A stretch of DNA of 64,000 bases from Erythrobasidium yunnanense (Eukaryota; Basidiomycota; Cystobasidiomycetes; Erythrobasidiales; Erythrobasidiaceae), in contig BCJC01000001.1 in assembly GCA_001600175.1 (NCBI GenBank), forward strand, positions 1 through 64,000, read 5' to 3'. Made by a program: the position numbers and the translations under genes. Positions 1 through 8,828 of this stretch are shown here, piece after piece. Position 1 is the first letter of the stretch; the number at the start of each line of letters is the position of its first letter. Under the pieces are notes generated by a model, which saw only the letters and a list, made by a program, of their open reading frames with translations, was not told where the DNA came from and searched no databases.

Positions 1-95
1 CTGTAACCCTCTGTAACCCTCTGTAAACCCTCTGTAAACCCTCTGTAAACCCTCTGTAAACCCTCTGTAAACCCTCTGTAAACCCTCTGTAACCC
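1..95. repeat. Telomere-like tandem repeat with 10/11-bp unit
   Basis: The first 95 bases are a head-to-tail array: two 10-bp units CTGTAACCCT (1-20), six 11-bp units CTGTAAACCCT (21-86) and a partial 9-bp unit ending at 95. The only unit-to-unit difference is two versus three A residues. The C-rich strand runs 5' to 3' from the window's first base, as expected for a left chromosome end; the G strand reads TTTACAGAGGG. Length variation at a single homopolymer step resembles telomerase template slippage. A subtelomeric minisatellite just inside a canonical telomere is the alternative. Confidence 0.75.
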
Positions 96-215
96 GAAAC
101 CTTCTACAGCAGAAAACCCAGCGGCCTTGCCTTCGCACAGCTGTACCCTCACTGAAGCCTCAAGTCGGTTTTCTAAACAGACTTTGAAGACTGCGTAGGG
201 CCTCTACAAAGAAAG

Positions 216-1378
216 GTCAGCAGTCTTGAGGTGTCTTACAGACGCTGTTGGAAGCGCTAAACAGAAGGGAGACGGCGCTTCTCGCCCAGAGTAAAGAGCA
301 GGGGAGCTAAAGTCCTTGACAAGTTTGTCTAGTTTGTCAGACGTGTGCGACCTAGAGAGTGTAGCCTACTAACAGCGCAGACCAGCACGAGACAAACCTG
401 GTCGACGCTTTCACGAGCTGACGCCAAAGAGAGGAGTCGTGGACTGCCCAGACAAGCGTGTGTCAGCCTTCAAGAAGGTGTCTGAGCAGCCACGACTCTT
501 CTCTTTGGCGTCAGCTCGCCTAAAGTCACGGCCTAGACGCCTGGTTGACGAAGAAGGAGGTAAGAGACGCTGAGCTGTAGTAAAGCGAAGTGAGTCAAGG
601 AGTGTCGAAGTCACCTTAGCAGGGCTTGAGCAGTCAGCTCGGTGGTGTGAAGCCTTTGAGTGGCTTTGGCTCTGTTGTACCGTCAAGGCTCTTGCTAGTT
701 CTGCGCCTTTGCCGAGCTGAGACTTACTCGAAGTGTGTTGCCAGTCTTCGTTGTAGCTACTGGAGAGTGTGACAAGGCAGGAAAGAAAAAGGAGAAGCGT
801 CAGAGCCTGCTGAACAAGGCAGGCGCACACGGCGTACCTAGAAGTCGTAGCCAAAACAGACCGCCCAGAACGCCAGACTGCGGCACCAAGCTTCTCAGAC
901 ACTCCCAGACGAGCAAAAAAGACCTACTCACAAACTTGTAGCCTGTTTACAGCCAGAGGTAGAGCCAGTCCGGTCCAGGTTGGCCAGGGCACAAGGTGAG
1001 GCCGAGGGAGAGGTCGCCGCTGTACAGACGGACGTTGTCAGTGACTGGCAAGCTACGACAGCTTCGGCAAAGACACTGTACTTACAGAAGGCCAGAACGG
1101 AGGGTGCTCTCCCTTTGCCAGACAAGGCAGTTGCAGCCGCTGGCTCACGAACACAGGCAGTAGGTCAGTGAAGAGCACAGAAGCTCAGAAAGGTGACTCA
1201 CGAGCCAGTCTGGGAAGTGTAGCTAGTCCAGGGAAGTGCAGGCCTTCCAGCTGAAAAAGCTGTTAAGTCGCCTTTTTAGCCAAAGAAGCGGTCGGAGAGC
1301 CTTCAGCTAGGGTCAGTTAGCGTGTGCAGCAAGTGTCAGCGTCAGCAGTCAACCGAAAAGCCGTCAGAAAGGCGTCAG
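216..1378 (+). repeat. GTCAG-rich subtelomeric block
   Basis: The pentamer GTCAG occurs on the plus strand at 216, 336, 462, 510, 633, 799, 1037, 1312, 1335, 1341, 1363 and 1374. That is twelve copies in under 1.2 kb, where about one is expected by chance. Copies are irregularly spaced, with a cluster at 1312-1378. Spacing is not periodic, so this is enrichment rather than a tandem array. Confidence 0.45.
414..518. repeat. Imperfect inverted repeat (hairpin) in the subtelomere
   Basis: Bases 414-441 (starting CGAGCTGACGCCAAAGAG) are matched by the reverse complement of about 491-518 with one mismatch. The complementarity continues inward over roughly another dozen bases (CTGCCCAGACA against CTGCTCAGACA) with small interruptions, leaving a central loop of about 20-25 nt. 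It could be a MITE-like foldback, a cruciform-forming subtelomeric element, or part of a subtelomeric transcript. I saw no clear target-site duplication. Confidence 0.7.
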
Positions 1379-2941
1379 CAGGAAGCCCGAAAGTCAACCA
1401 GCGATTCTCGAGGGCAAGAGCAGTCGCCGTTGTAGCTGACGTCCTCAGCTTCCCGGTACGTCGTGTCACTAGCCGGTGCGACAGTTGCAGCGGCCGTACT
1501 GAGGTCCGTCGAAAACGGCCAGAAAACGAGTAGGCTGTCGCGAGCCCACGAAAGGAGCTAGAGCGAAACGAGCAACAGAACAGTGATCTAGAGGTCTTCC
1601 GCATCATTTTGGTGTAGGTGGCGTCGTCGTAGGGTCAATATTGAAGAAGTTAGCCATTTTGGACGCGCAGGCTGTCCAGCTTCAGGCAGCTTTCGCCGCG
1701 ACAAGCCGATTTGCTGATGGTAATCTTGATGTATGCGAACGTCGATATATCAAGAAGACTTGTCATCTTCTCTAATTGCAAGCCAGGTACGAGGTCCCAA
1801 AGTCAACCGGCATTCCTTGCCTTTACGCCATCAAAGTCGGACCAAGCTGTCAAGCTAGCATTGCGACATCTATCGATACCACTGACGAAGCAATATATAC
1901 TAATTTAGCCTAGCTACTGAAGTTCTTCCTCGTGCTCTCGCTTCTGCATCTCCAATCCCGAACTGATATATCACGTCTCATTCTATACTCTATTCGCAGC
2001 AATAAGAAGAAATATGGTTTCTTCCTACTCTATCTTGCTTGCAACGATCTTCCTTCAGGTCTGGGATCGCTATGCCGTTTTGACTTCGAACAACTCGCAA
2101 GCTACCTCGACTTGTAGATCTCGGCATTGCCATTCATATCATAGGAAGAAATACGTCACGCAACAATATGAACCGAACAGCCAGTCGAGAGGATGTGTGA
2201 GGAAGCTCGATCAGAAGCTTTAGGCGAGAATGAGGGCTGAGCAGCAATGAGCAAGCTGGAAGCTTGCCCCATTGAAGTTAGACAGATTTCTTACTACCGA
2301 GTGAGCTCCCTCTGCTTCCGTCATGGACAGTCTCGACAGCATCACCTCAGCTCGCTTCCGGATCAGAGACGATAGAACGATTTCCATACTGCAACCCGTT
2401 GGACGCTCTCCTGTAACGCCTAGCATCCACCGCTCTCCTCCAGCAGTTGGTGGGTGGATCTTTGAACGATCGTAGCATGAACGGAGGTGAGCAGCATGAC
2501 ATCTAGCTTGCAGATTATGGGAATAAATCTGATTTCTTCTTATCTTCTGTGCCCCAGCTCATCGTGCGACTGCGTTGGACGACCCTCTCCGTCTTCGAGG
2601 CCTATCATCTCCCGACCCTCACTCAGCTCTTCCGTAACTAAAAGTACCCTTGGGAGAGGCAAAGCTTGGTCGTAGTAGCGAAGATACCTGTGAGTATGCA
2701 TCTTTACACGTGTCCGCCTAAAATCATTGCTGACTTGAGCTTATTCGTATCTCGTGGCCGGCTTGCTACCTTCCATGCGAGCGAGCGCTTTGATGGCAGC
2801 CGTACAGCTTCACGAGTCTATAGTAAGCTGGGCAGCGAGAGACTTTGTTGATCTTGAGCAGCCGCAGCGCGATCCTGCATGATACGCCCGGTAATGAGTA
2901 CAGAGTCTAACAGGGTAGCTTTGCAAACTACAACGACAGCT

Positions 2942-4936
2942 CTACTCCCCTCTACACTTCAACGACGAATGCTCCAATAAAGCTATCCCCGCGCCCAACG
3001 CCCAACCCAGCTCAATATCCTTGATCTTCTTGCCCGTCACCAGCTCACGAGCATCGCTGAGTTCATATCCCAGACTCAGCAGGCTATACATGAAGCTGAG
3101 ATCCAGACAGTACTCCGGCCTGCCTTCCAGCTCTCCCATCGCGTCGAGATTCCCCTTGAATCGTGGCCATCCTTTTGCAGCACAGACATCTTGAGATAGC
3201 TGGCGCAAATCCGCAATAGTAAACGCCTTTCCATCCTTCCCGAGACCAAGCGGAACGATCCGATCGTAGAAGTAAGAAAGAGCATAGATGGGTCCAGAGC
3301 CGAAAGTCTCCATGAGCTGCGGCTGATAGACGCCCCCAAAAGCGCATGGCTCCACTTCGCACAGCGCATCCTTGGCCATTGTCACATCCACCAGTCTCCT
3401 GCACGCATCAAAGCCACCACCTGTACCAACGAACGTGACATTGACTGCCTTGCGACCAGGAGGATCGAGTAAAACGGTCTTCTTGCCATCCTTCACCAAG
3501 CATGGATTCGGAATAAGATCTTTATCCGATAGATCCTCCCATTCCATTGCTTTGCCCTTGTTCATCGACTGCCAGACATACGTGAAAGCGACCAGATTAT
3601 GAACAGCTCGGCGCGCCTGCATGAGACCGTAGCCAAGATGAGAATGCTGATAGAGAGTGTGGTCCGTCGACGCAAAGTTCAGATCATAGACGTGATCGCC
3701 AGGAGAAAGCTTGCTGTCTGAGGGAAAGCTCGGCTCGAATACGATCTGCGTGGAAGCACCTCCGAGATCCATGACTGCAGCAGATGCTCCAGCACTCTTT
3801 CCAGGTCCAACAAGCCCAAGAAGCTGCAGAGGCGTAAGCAGCGCTCGCCGAAACAGAAGATGACCCACATAATTGATGGTGATCCACGCATAAACACCTT
3901 CATCCTTGCCATCCATAATCACGACGCCGTCATCGACGACATGGAAAGGCCATTCTTGCGTAAGCCAACGCTCTACTTCCTTCAAGATATCCGCACTCTC
4001 CTGCTTGCCGAGCAGACGCAGGCCTGCTGTCGCCTTGACGGCTATCGGAGTACAGCTCCTCTCGCTCTTCGGCACGGCTTCCAGGGCTTTCTCCAATAGA
4101 GGCTCGAGACTCTTTGCTGCTCCTTTCGGATTGCCTTTGTACGAGGAAAGACCAGGAGTAATCGGATAGAAGAGCTCGTCCTTCAGGGTTGGCAGCGCAT
4201 TTTGCGCTTCAGATGCCGAGATGCCATCAGGTAGACAGTTGGAAAAGGTATAGACATGCATTCGAGAGCCAGTACTGCCTGCATCGATCATCAGGGCATA
4301 CTGAGTTTCTGGTTTGCCGGGAGGAAGCTTGCATCCAGAACTTGTGACGGTGACTGGCTTGGTTTCGACATGTTCATTCGTAGAAGGTACCTTTGACACT
4401 TTGTTATCCTGCCCAACGACCTGCTCCTTCCAATCTGGTCTCTCAACAACGCCGTCCGTATCCTTGACCGTATCTGGCACGCGAGCTTTCGCAAGCAAGT
4501 CCGAGTTACTGATACTCTCGCTACTAGTACTGCCTCTTGCAAAGTAGACAACTAGAGCCAGTGCGACCAGAGCGATAAGACCGTTCCTTTGCCATTTTGT
4601 TACAAGACCGCCTGTCTTTCTCTTCTGGCTCGCGTTGCCGTTGGGTAGTTGAGAGTAGTTGCCAGATGAGCCTGTTGTTCTTGCCATGTCCACAACTTCG
4701 ATATCGTCGCTCGAATTCTCGTAGCCTGAAAAACCGCGGTCGTAGGTCGATGTGATGCTGGAGCTGCGAGCGTGTGGGTAACTATCGATGTCTTTGTTCT
4801 GCTTGCTGTTATAGTCTCGAGACAGTGACGAGCGTCGCCGCACTTCGCTGGTGCTCATATATCGTTTGTCAAGAGCCTGACGTTGGTCGAGTGAGGCACA
4901 GATTAGGCCGTTCGGTCTAGAGACAAGCTGAGACAA
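2942..4936 (-). CDS. GDA1: Golgi nucleoside diphosphatase / apyrase (GDA1-like)
   Basis: Uninterrupted 664-codon frame encoding a GDA1/CD39 family ecto-apyrase. These enzymes hydrolyse GDP/UDP released by glycosyltransferases in the Golgi lumen and so sustain nucleotide-sugar antiport. Apyrase conserved regions are visible in order: DAGSTGSR (about 218-225), KATAGLR (301-307), DEGVYAW (345-351), DLGGASTQ (390-397) and GTGGGFDACRRL (about 505-516). A single hydrophobic segment at about 117-134 (GLIALVALALVVYF) after a basic, Ser-rich cytosolic tail gives the type II topology of yeast Gda1. A second ATG at codon 27 is possible, but the tail reads continuously from the first. It is the first gene inside the subtelomere and, unlike its neighbours, shows no intron. 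Family assignment is firm; the GDPase rather than broad apyrase role is inferred from topology. Confidence 0.93.
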   Translation of the reverse strand: MSQLVSRPNGLICASLDQRQALDKRYMSTSEVRRRSSLSRDYNSKQNKDIDSYPHARSSSITSTYDRGFSGYENSSDDIEVVDMARTTGSSGNYSQLPNGNASQKRKTGGLVTKWQRNGLIALVALALVVYFARGSTSSESISNSDLLAKARVPDTVKDTDGVVERPDWKEQVVGQDNKVSKVPSTNEHVETKPVTVTSSGCKLPPGKPETQYALMIDAGSTGSRMHVYTFSNCLPDGISASEAQNALPTLKDELFYPITPGLSSYKGNPKGAAKSLEPLLEKALEAVPKSERSCTPIAVKATAGLRLLGKQESADILKEVERWLTQEWPFHVVDDGVVIMDGKDEGVYAWITINYVGHLLFRRALLTPLQLLGLVGPGKSAGASAAVMDLGGASTQIVFEPSFPSDSKLSPGDHVYDLNFASTDHTLYQHSHLGYGLMQARRAVHNLVAFTYVWQSMNKGKAMEWEDLSDKDLIPNPCLVKDGKKTVLLDPPGRKAVNVTFVGTGGGFDACRRLVDVTMAKDALCEVEPCAFGGVYQPQLMETFGSGPIYALSYFYDRIVPLGLGKDGKAFTIADLRQLSQDVCAAKGWPRFKGNLDAMGELEGRPEYCLDLSFMYSLLSLGYELSDARELVTGKKIKDIELGWALGAGIALLEHSSLKCRGE

Positions 4937-5121
4937 TGAATAGACGCCTTCATTAGTGCGTTCTAGGAATTTGAGCTCTCATGCTACTTTAGTCACGCGA
5001 GTCCTACGAGCTCGTGCATGGTTATGATCTATATTGCGAATCAACGAACTGCTACAACAAAGGAGATCAACTGCATAGTACACTCCCAGAAAGTATGCGC
5101 TGCTCTCGAAGGCGTGTACAA

Positions 5122-6639
5122 TCAGACTGTAACGAGGAATCAGCGAAAGCCGCAGATAAGGGATAAAAGAACTCACAGATCGGAATGTAGTCATCGATGC
5201 GATGCCTAGCGTTCTGCACGATGCTCTCAGCAATCCAAACTATGCTTCGAATCTCTTGCTCCTTCAGCTTGAAGAATGCGTAGAAAACGCCGAGCTGGAA
5301 CTGCAGAAGCAATTCAGCCAAATATCTTAGACAGAAAGAGGGGGGGGGGGGGGGGACACACCTGCTGCAGGAAGGCCTGCTTGTTGAGCTTGACTTCCTC
5401 CTTGAAAAATTGATCCTCCATATCTATTCCTTGTCCCTGATCCTCGTCACCAGCTGCACTCGCTGCATTCTCAAAGAAGCTCCTGTACTCGCCGATAGAT
5501 TCTACTGCGGCTTTGACTTGCTCAAAGTCATCTGCTCTGGAAAGCATCAGGTTTCCTTCGGGGTACAGCTTGCCAATGCTAGGGAAGAGGCGGCTTCTCT
5601 GCTCTTTCGACAGACCAGTTCCGAGAGAGTTGATGGCAATGTTGATAGTTCTTCTGTCTGCTTCAAACGAAAGAATCGAAGACATAACATCTTTGGTAGG
5701 AGAGCCAAGCGTTTGGCAGAATGCGTAGAAATCCTCGAGGTAGGCCTTGTAAAGAGAGTTTCGGATGATCTCGATATGTAGCTCGTCTAGATCTGCCGCA
5801 GAAATGCATTGCTGGAAGTAAGGGGCCAGGGGAGTCTCGATGAGTACGCTGCTGTATAGCTCTTCTACGTTCGTCGCGACGCAGAGGGCAGCCATGGTGT
5901 CAAAGGTTCCCTGATATCATTCTGTATCAGCTCTGTCGCAGCAAATGATGCTCCGGGTACTCACCAGCGGATGGCATCGTTCCAGTAGCTCGTGTGTATC
6001 TCGCTCATGCAGGGTGCCAGTAATAAGAAGAATAACCTGTAATACAGACATAGATCAGCTACCCCAACCTTTGCGTCAAGCAGAAGCTTGCCCACATTAT
6101 CGATCATGTATGCGTATCTACATCGCAAGAGAGTGGCATCAGCACAGCACCATCGCCTATGAGTGGGAAGACTCACGTAATGTAGTCCAGGAACTTCGCC
6201 AAGTCACCGCCAGCGTTACTTCGTACATAGTTGAATTCGTCGACCAAGCGCTCGGTGGCCTTTTCTGCGATAGTGCTTGTCGAGATGGGGGGTGTTTCAT
6301 TCGATAGGAAATTGCCATAGTCTGTCGATGTGAGCTGTAGCTTGAAGTCTGCGAACGAACGTACCAGGGTCGTCAGCTCATCATTCGACCGGGTACCGTA
6401 GCTGAATCGTCGTTGCAGCTCACCCTCGAGCGTCTCGCATTGTGTAAGGTTGGCGTAATGGTTCTGAGTGAGTAGTCCAGCCTTGTATCCTCTGATGCGC
6501 ATCCAAGGTCAAAGCGTCAGCTCAGCTCAGCTCAACTCGCTCGTTGCCTCTGCTCATCCCGCATCATTTCAATCAGGCTGCCTCACCTTACGACACCTTC
6601 CAAGTAGCCCGATGATGCGTTGAAGAAGAGTGCTTCCAT
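5122..6639 (-). CDS. VMA6: V-type H+-ATPase subunit d (Vma6)
   Basis: Subunit d links the membrane c-ring to the central stalk of the vacuolar proton pump. I placed eight coding exons (6587-6639, 6424-6491, 6177-6348, 6096-6117, 5965-6036, 5362-5910, 5177-5300, 5122-5126). They join in frame to 354 residues, close to the usual 345-350. The spliced product reads [19 protein letters not shown] at the N-terminus, then [64 protein letters not shown]-like, [14 protein letters not shown] and finally DDYIPIF, all hallmarks of Vma6. One intron (6349-6423) is 75 nt with no stop, so a naive frame runs through it. The last exon is five bases and carries the stop. The intron after exon 6 (5301-5361) begins with a run of 16 C on the coding strand. 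Confidence 0.95.
5340..5355 (+). repeat. G16 homopolymer inside a VMA6 intron
   Basis: Sixteen consecutive G on the plus strand, which is poly-C on the transcribed strand just after the GTGTGT donor of a VMA6 intron. The length is prone to slippage in sequencing and in vivo. Confidence 0.9.
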
Positions 6640-6993
6640 GGCTGTCTGATAATGTTGGATGTCGAAGGGAGAAGGGAAAGGGCAACTCGAGATCAGGGCA
6701 AAGATGCTTCACTCGCGAGGCATGGAGACACAATGCGAGTATATGGTCATAGAACAGTAGGTGTAGCTCGGCATCTGCAGTTCATCTCTTCGCTTTTCTG
6801 TCTTGTTACTCGTGATCTGCGACGCACATCGTAATGATACTGGCAAAGTATGCGTGATCTTCTGCGCTTTGTGTAGCTTATAGCACTGGAGCATTCTGAG
6901 TAATTGCCTTGCTCACTTATGTTTGCCTTTTCCATCTTTCCAGCTTGCCTTCACGTCGACCGCTTCATCACAACAAAGCGAGATCAGCGCGAG
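6640..6993. promoter_or_regulatory. Divergent promoter region VMA6 / zf-PARP gene
   Basis: 354-bp gap between two genes transcribed away from each other, so it should contain both promoters. Short ORFs here have no domain. I recognise no specific binding site. Confidence 0.5.
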
Positions 6994-8524
6994 ATGGTGA
7001 GCCAAGCGAGCAGGCTAGACTACAACAATGCTGTAGCTAACACTTGATGCTGCTACAGTCGTACCGTGTTGGTATGTCGACTTCCCGCCTTCATCATGCC
7101 CATTCATGCCAGGTCCTGCCATCCACGACAATAGCAAGAGACCGCACCCGAGGTCCAATTTCTATGCTGTGATGGTCTTGTGATCGTATGCTCGCAAGGA
7201 AGATGCAGCGGAAACGCAAAGATAGATAGAATATCCGACTGACGACACTGTTCCATTGTTGTTTCGCCCAGACTATTCGAATGGACGAGCAGGATGCAAG
7301 GGTGCAAAGGTATAGCCTTGTTATTCAATGCTTCCATGCTATGTGCTGATCCCCCGTTTGTCCCTCCCCACTTCTCCGTCCTATCGTGCTATGATGTGCT
7401 GCTATGCCCTCCAATGACGATGCACATCTTTTTGTACACCTCACAGCCATGTCAGGGTACCAAGATACCTAAGGGAGAACTCAGATTTGCGACGATGGTA
7501 ACCATCAAGGAGAACCAGTCTTGGGCTTACAGACACTGGGGTAGGTTCTTCTCTCAAATTCTTGCATCCACACGATGCTGAGCATGATCTACAGGATGCG
7601 TCACTTCCCGTGTTCTCAAGAACGTCAAAGAGAAGCTCGGTGAAGATGCTAGCGAATTGGTAAGTCCGACCTCTGTGAAGTAGAGCATGTTCTGATGTAG
7701 CCTCCTTAGGATGGCTTCGAAGATTTGAATGAAGAAGATCAGCAGAAGATCAAGACCGCTTGGGAGGAGGGCAAGGGTGGGAGCATTATGCTCCACGTTC
7801 TGTATCACTAGCTGACCATTTAGATTGCAGTCGACGACGCTGATATACCAGAGAGTGCTAAGAAGCCGGATGAAGATAAGCCTGAGGGAGAAGGCGAGGA
7901 AAACGGCGATGGCGAGACCAAACCCAAAGCCAAAGGTACTAAGCGAAAGGCTCCAGCCAAGGTATGCGCCTATGAATGAGATGAAAAAGCTTGCAAGACA
8001 CTGATATGTTGATTTACTTATTCCTTCAGAAGAAGAACGATGACGACGCTGAGGAGAACGGCGAAGAGGCTGAAGAAAAGCCAAAGAAGAAGCGAGCTGT
8101 AAGCTGACGCTTCCACCTCACATACTGGTATACAGCATACTGAGTGAGCCCTCCGACAGCCCCGAAAGAAGAAGGAAGCCGTACCGGACGCCGAAGCTGG
8201 CGAGGATGCTGATGCTGGTCCCTCTGAGGTTGAGCCTAAGCCCACCAGAGGAAGAGGCAGAGTAAGTTTAGCCGTTTCGAGGCAGGCTCAATTCATCTGG
8301 CTAATGTTGTATCTCTGCATGCAGCCCAGAAAGAATCTCAAGGAAGACAGCGATGAAGCCCAGGACGAAGAGGAGGCCGAGAAGAAGCCAAAGAAGGGTC
8401 GAGGTTCGAAGAAGGTGCGACATACGTGCCGTCAGATTGTCAAGCTCAGCTTGCTAATCCATCGATATCTCTCCAGGCTCCCAAGTCTAAGGCCGAAGTC
8501 GACAGTGCCGAGGATGAGGAGTAG
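6994..8524 (+). CDS. PARP-type zinc-finger, AT-hook nuclear protein
   Basis: Eleven small exons assemble into about 245 residues. The N-terminus (MSYRVDYSNGRAGCKGAK, then KIPKGELRF and SWAYRHWGC) is a PARP-type zinc finger, which recognises DNA nicks and breaks. The ligands look like Cys-x5-Cys plus His-x2-Cys, the spacing I associate with fungal zf-PARP proteins. The rest is highly charged Lys/Glu-rich sequence with an AT-hook (TRGRGRPRKN) and KKRAPRKKK. No PARP catalytic domain follows, so this is a stand-alone DNA-binding protein, probably in chromatin or DNA repair. Exon 1 codes only ATG (6994-6996, donor GTGAGC); exon 2 is 13 nt (7059-7071); exon 3 supplies the first cysteine. A naive ORF starting at 7294 misses the true N-terminus. 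Confidence 0.88.
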
Positions 8525-8828
8525 ATTATCGCTCTCAACCATTATCGGGACCGTCTCACAACAGAGCTTACCGCAATACTAGTCCGAAGTCGAGGCTTCG
8601 AGGCTTGCTGAGCACGCTCTGGTCTATCCAAGATTTCCTTAAATACCCAACTAAATCTGTCATAATGTCTATGTTGCATGAACGCGTAATCTAAACCGCT
8701 TCGTGTACGCCTTGATTTGGCAAACTAGCCGCGTCATGCTTGCGACACTACCGACACCTTGAATCGTTAGAATTCTGCTTTCCTCGTCTTTTCTTCCTTC
8801 CGTAGTACTCGCTAGTGACCAATACGCA
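8525..8828. other. Intergenic spacer, no gene seen
   Basis: 304 bp between the zf-PARP gene and the PPPDE gene, both on the plus strand; it must hold a terminator and a promoter. No conserved ORF or RNA gene was recognised. Confidence 0.5.

Larger units (their letters stand above)
96..2941. other. Subtelomeric region without a supportable gene
   Basis: No ORF here carries a recognisable domain. From about 96 to 1620 the sequence is GC-rich and unusually dense in the pentamer GTCAG; after about 1620 it becomes more AT-rich and has many stops. The longest ORFs (minus 411-902, 163 codons; plus 735-941) have low-complexity Ser/Arg-rich translations and no family resemblance. One open stretch on the plus strand ending near 1775 could be a gene relic, but I cannot name it. 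Confidence 0.6.

Noticed and set aside
411-902. Minus-strand 163-codon ORF in the subtelomere with a hydrophobic stretch
   Set aside because: Low-complexity Ser/Arg translation, overlaps the hairpin, no homology recognised, and no splice or promoter context.
735-941. Plus-strand ORF of 68 codons near the telomere
   Set aside because: Short, basic, no family, within compositionally biased DNA.
1-2941. Possible telomere-linked helicase gene or transposon
   Set aside because: I found no helicase, reverse transcriptase or transposase motif in any frame.
7554-8245. Minus-strand ORFs with apparent membrane segments opposite the zf-PARP gene
   Set aside because: They are antisense shadows of Lys/Glu-rich coding sequence, which reads as Phe/Leu/Ser on the other strand.
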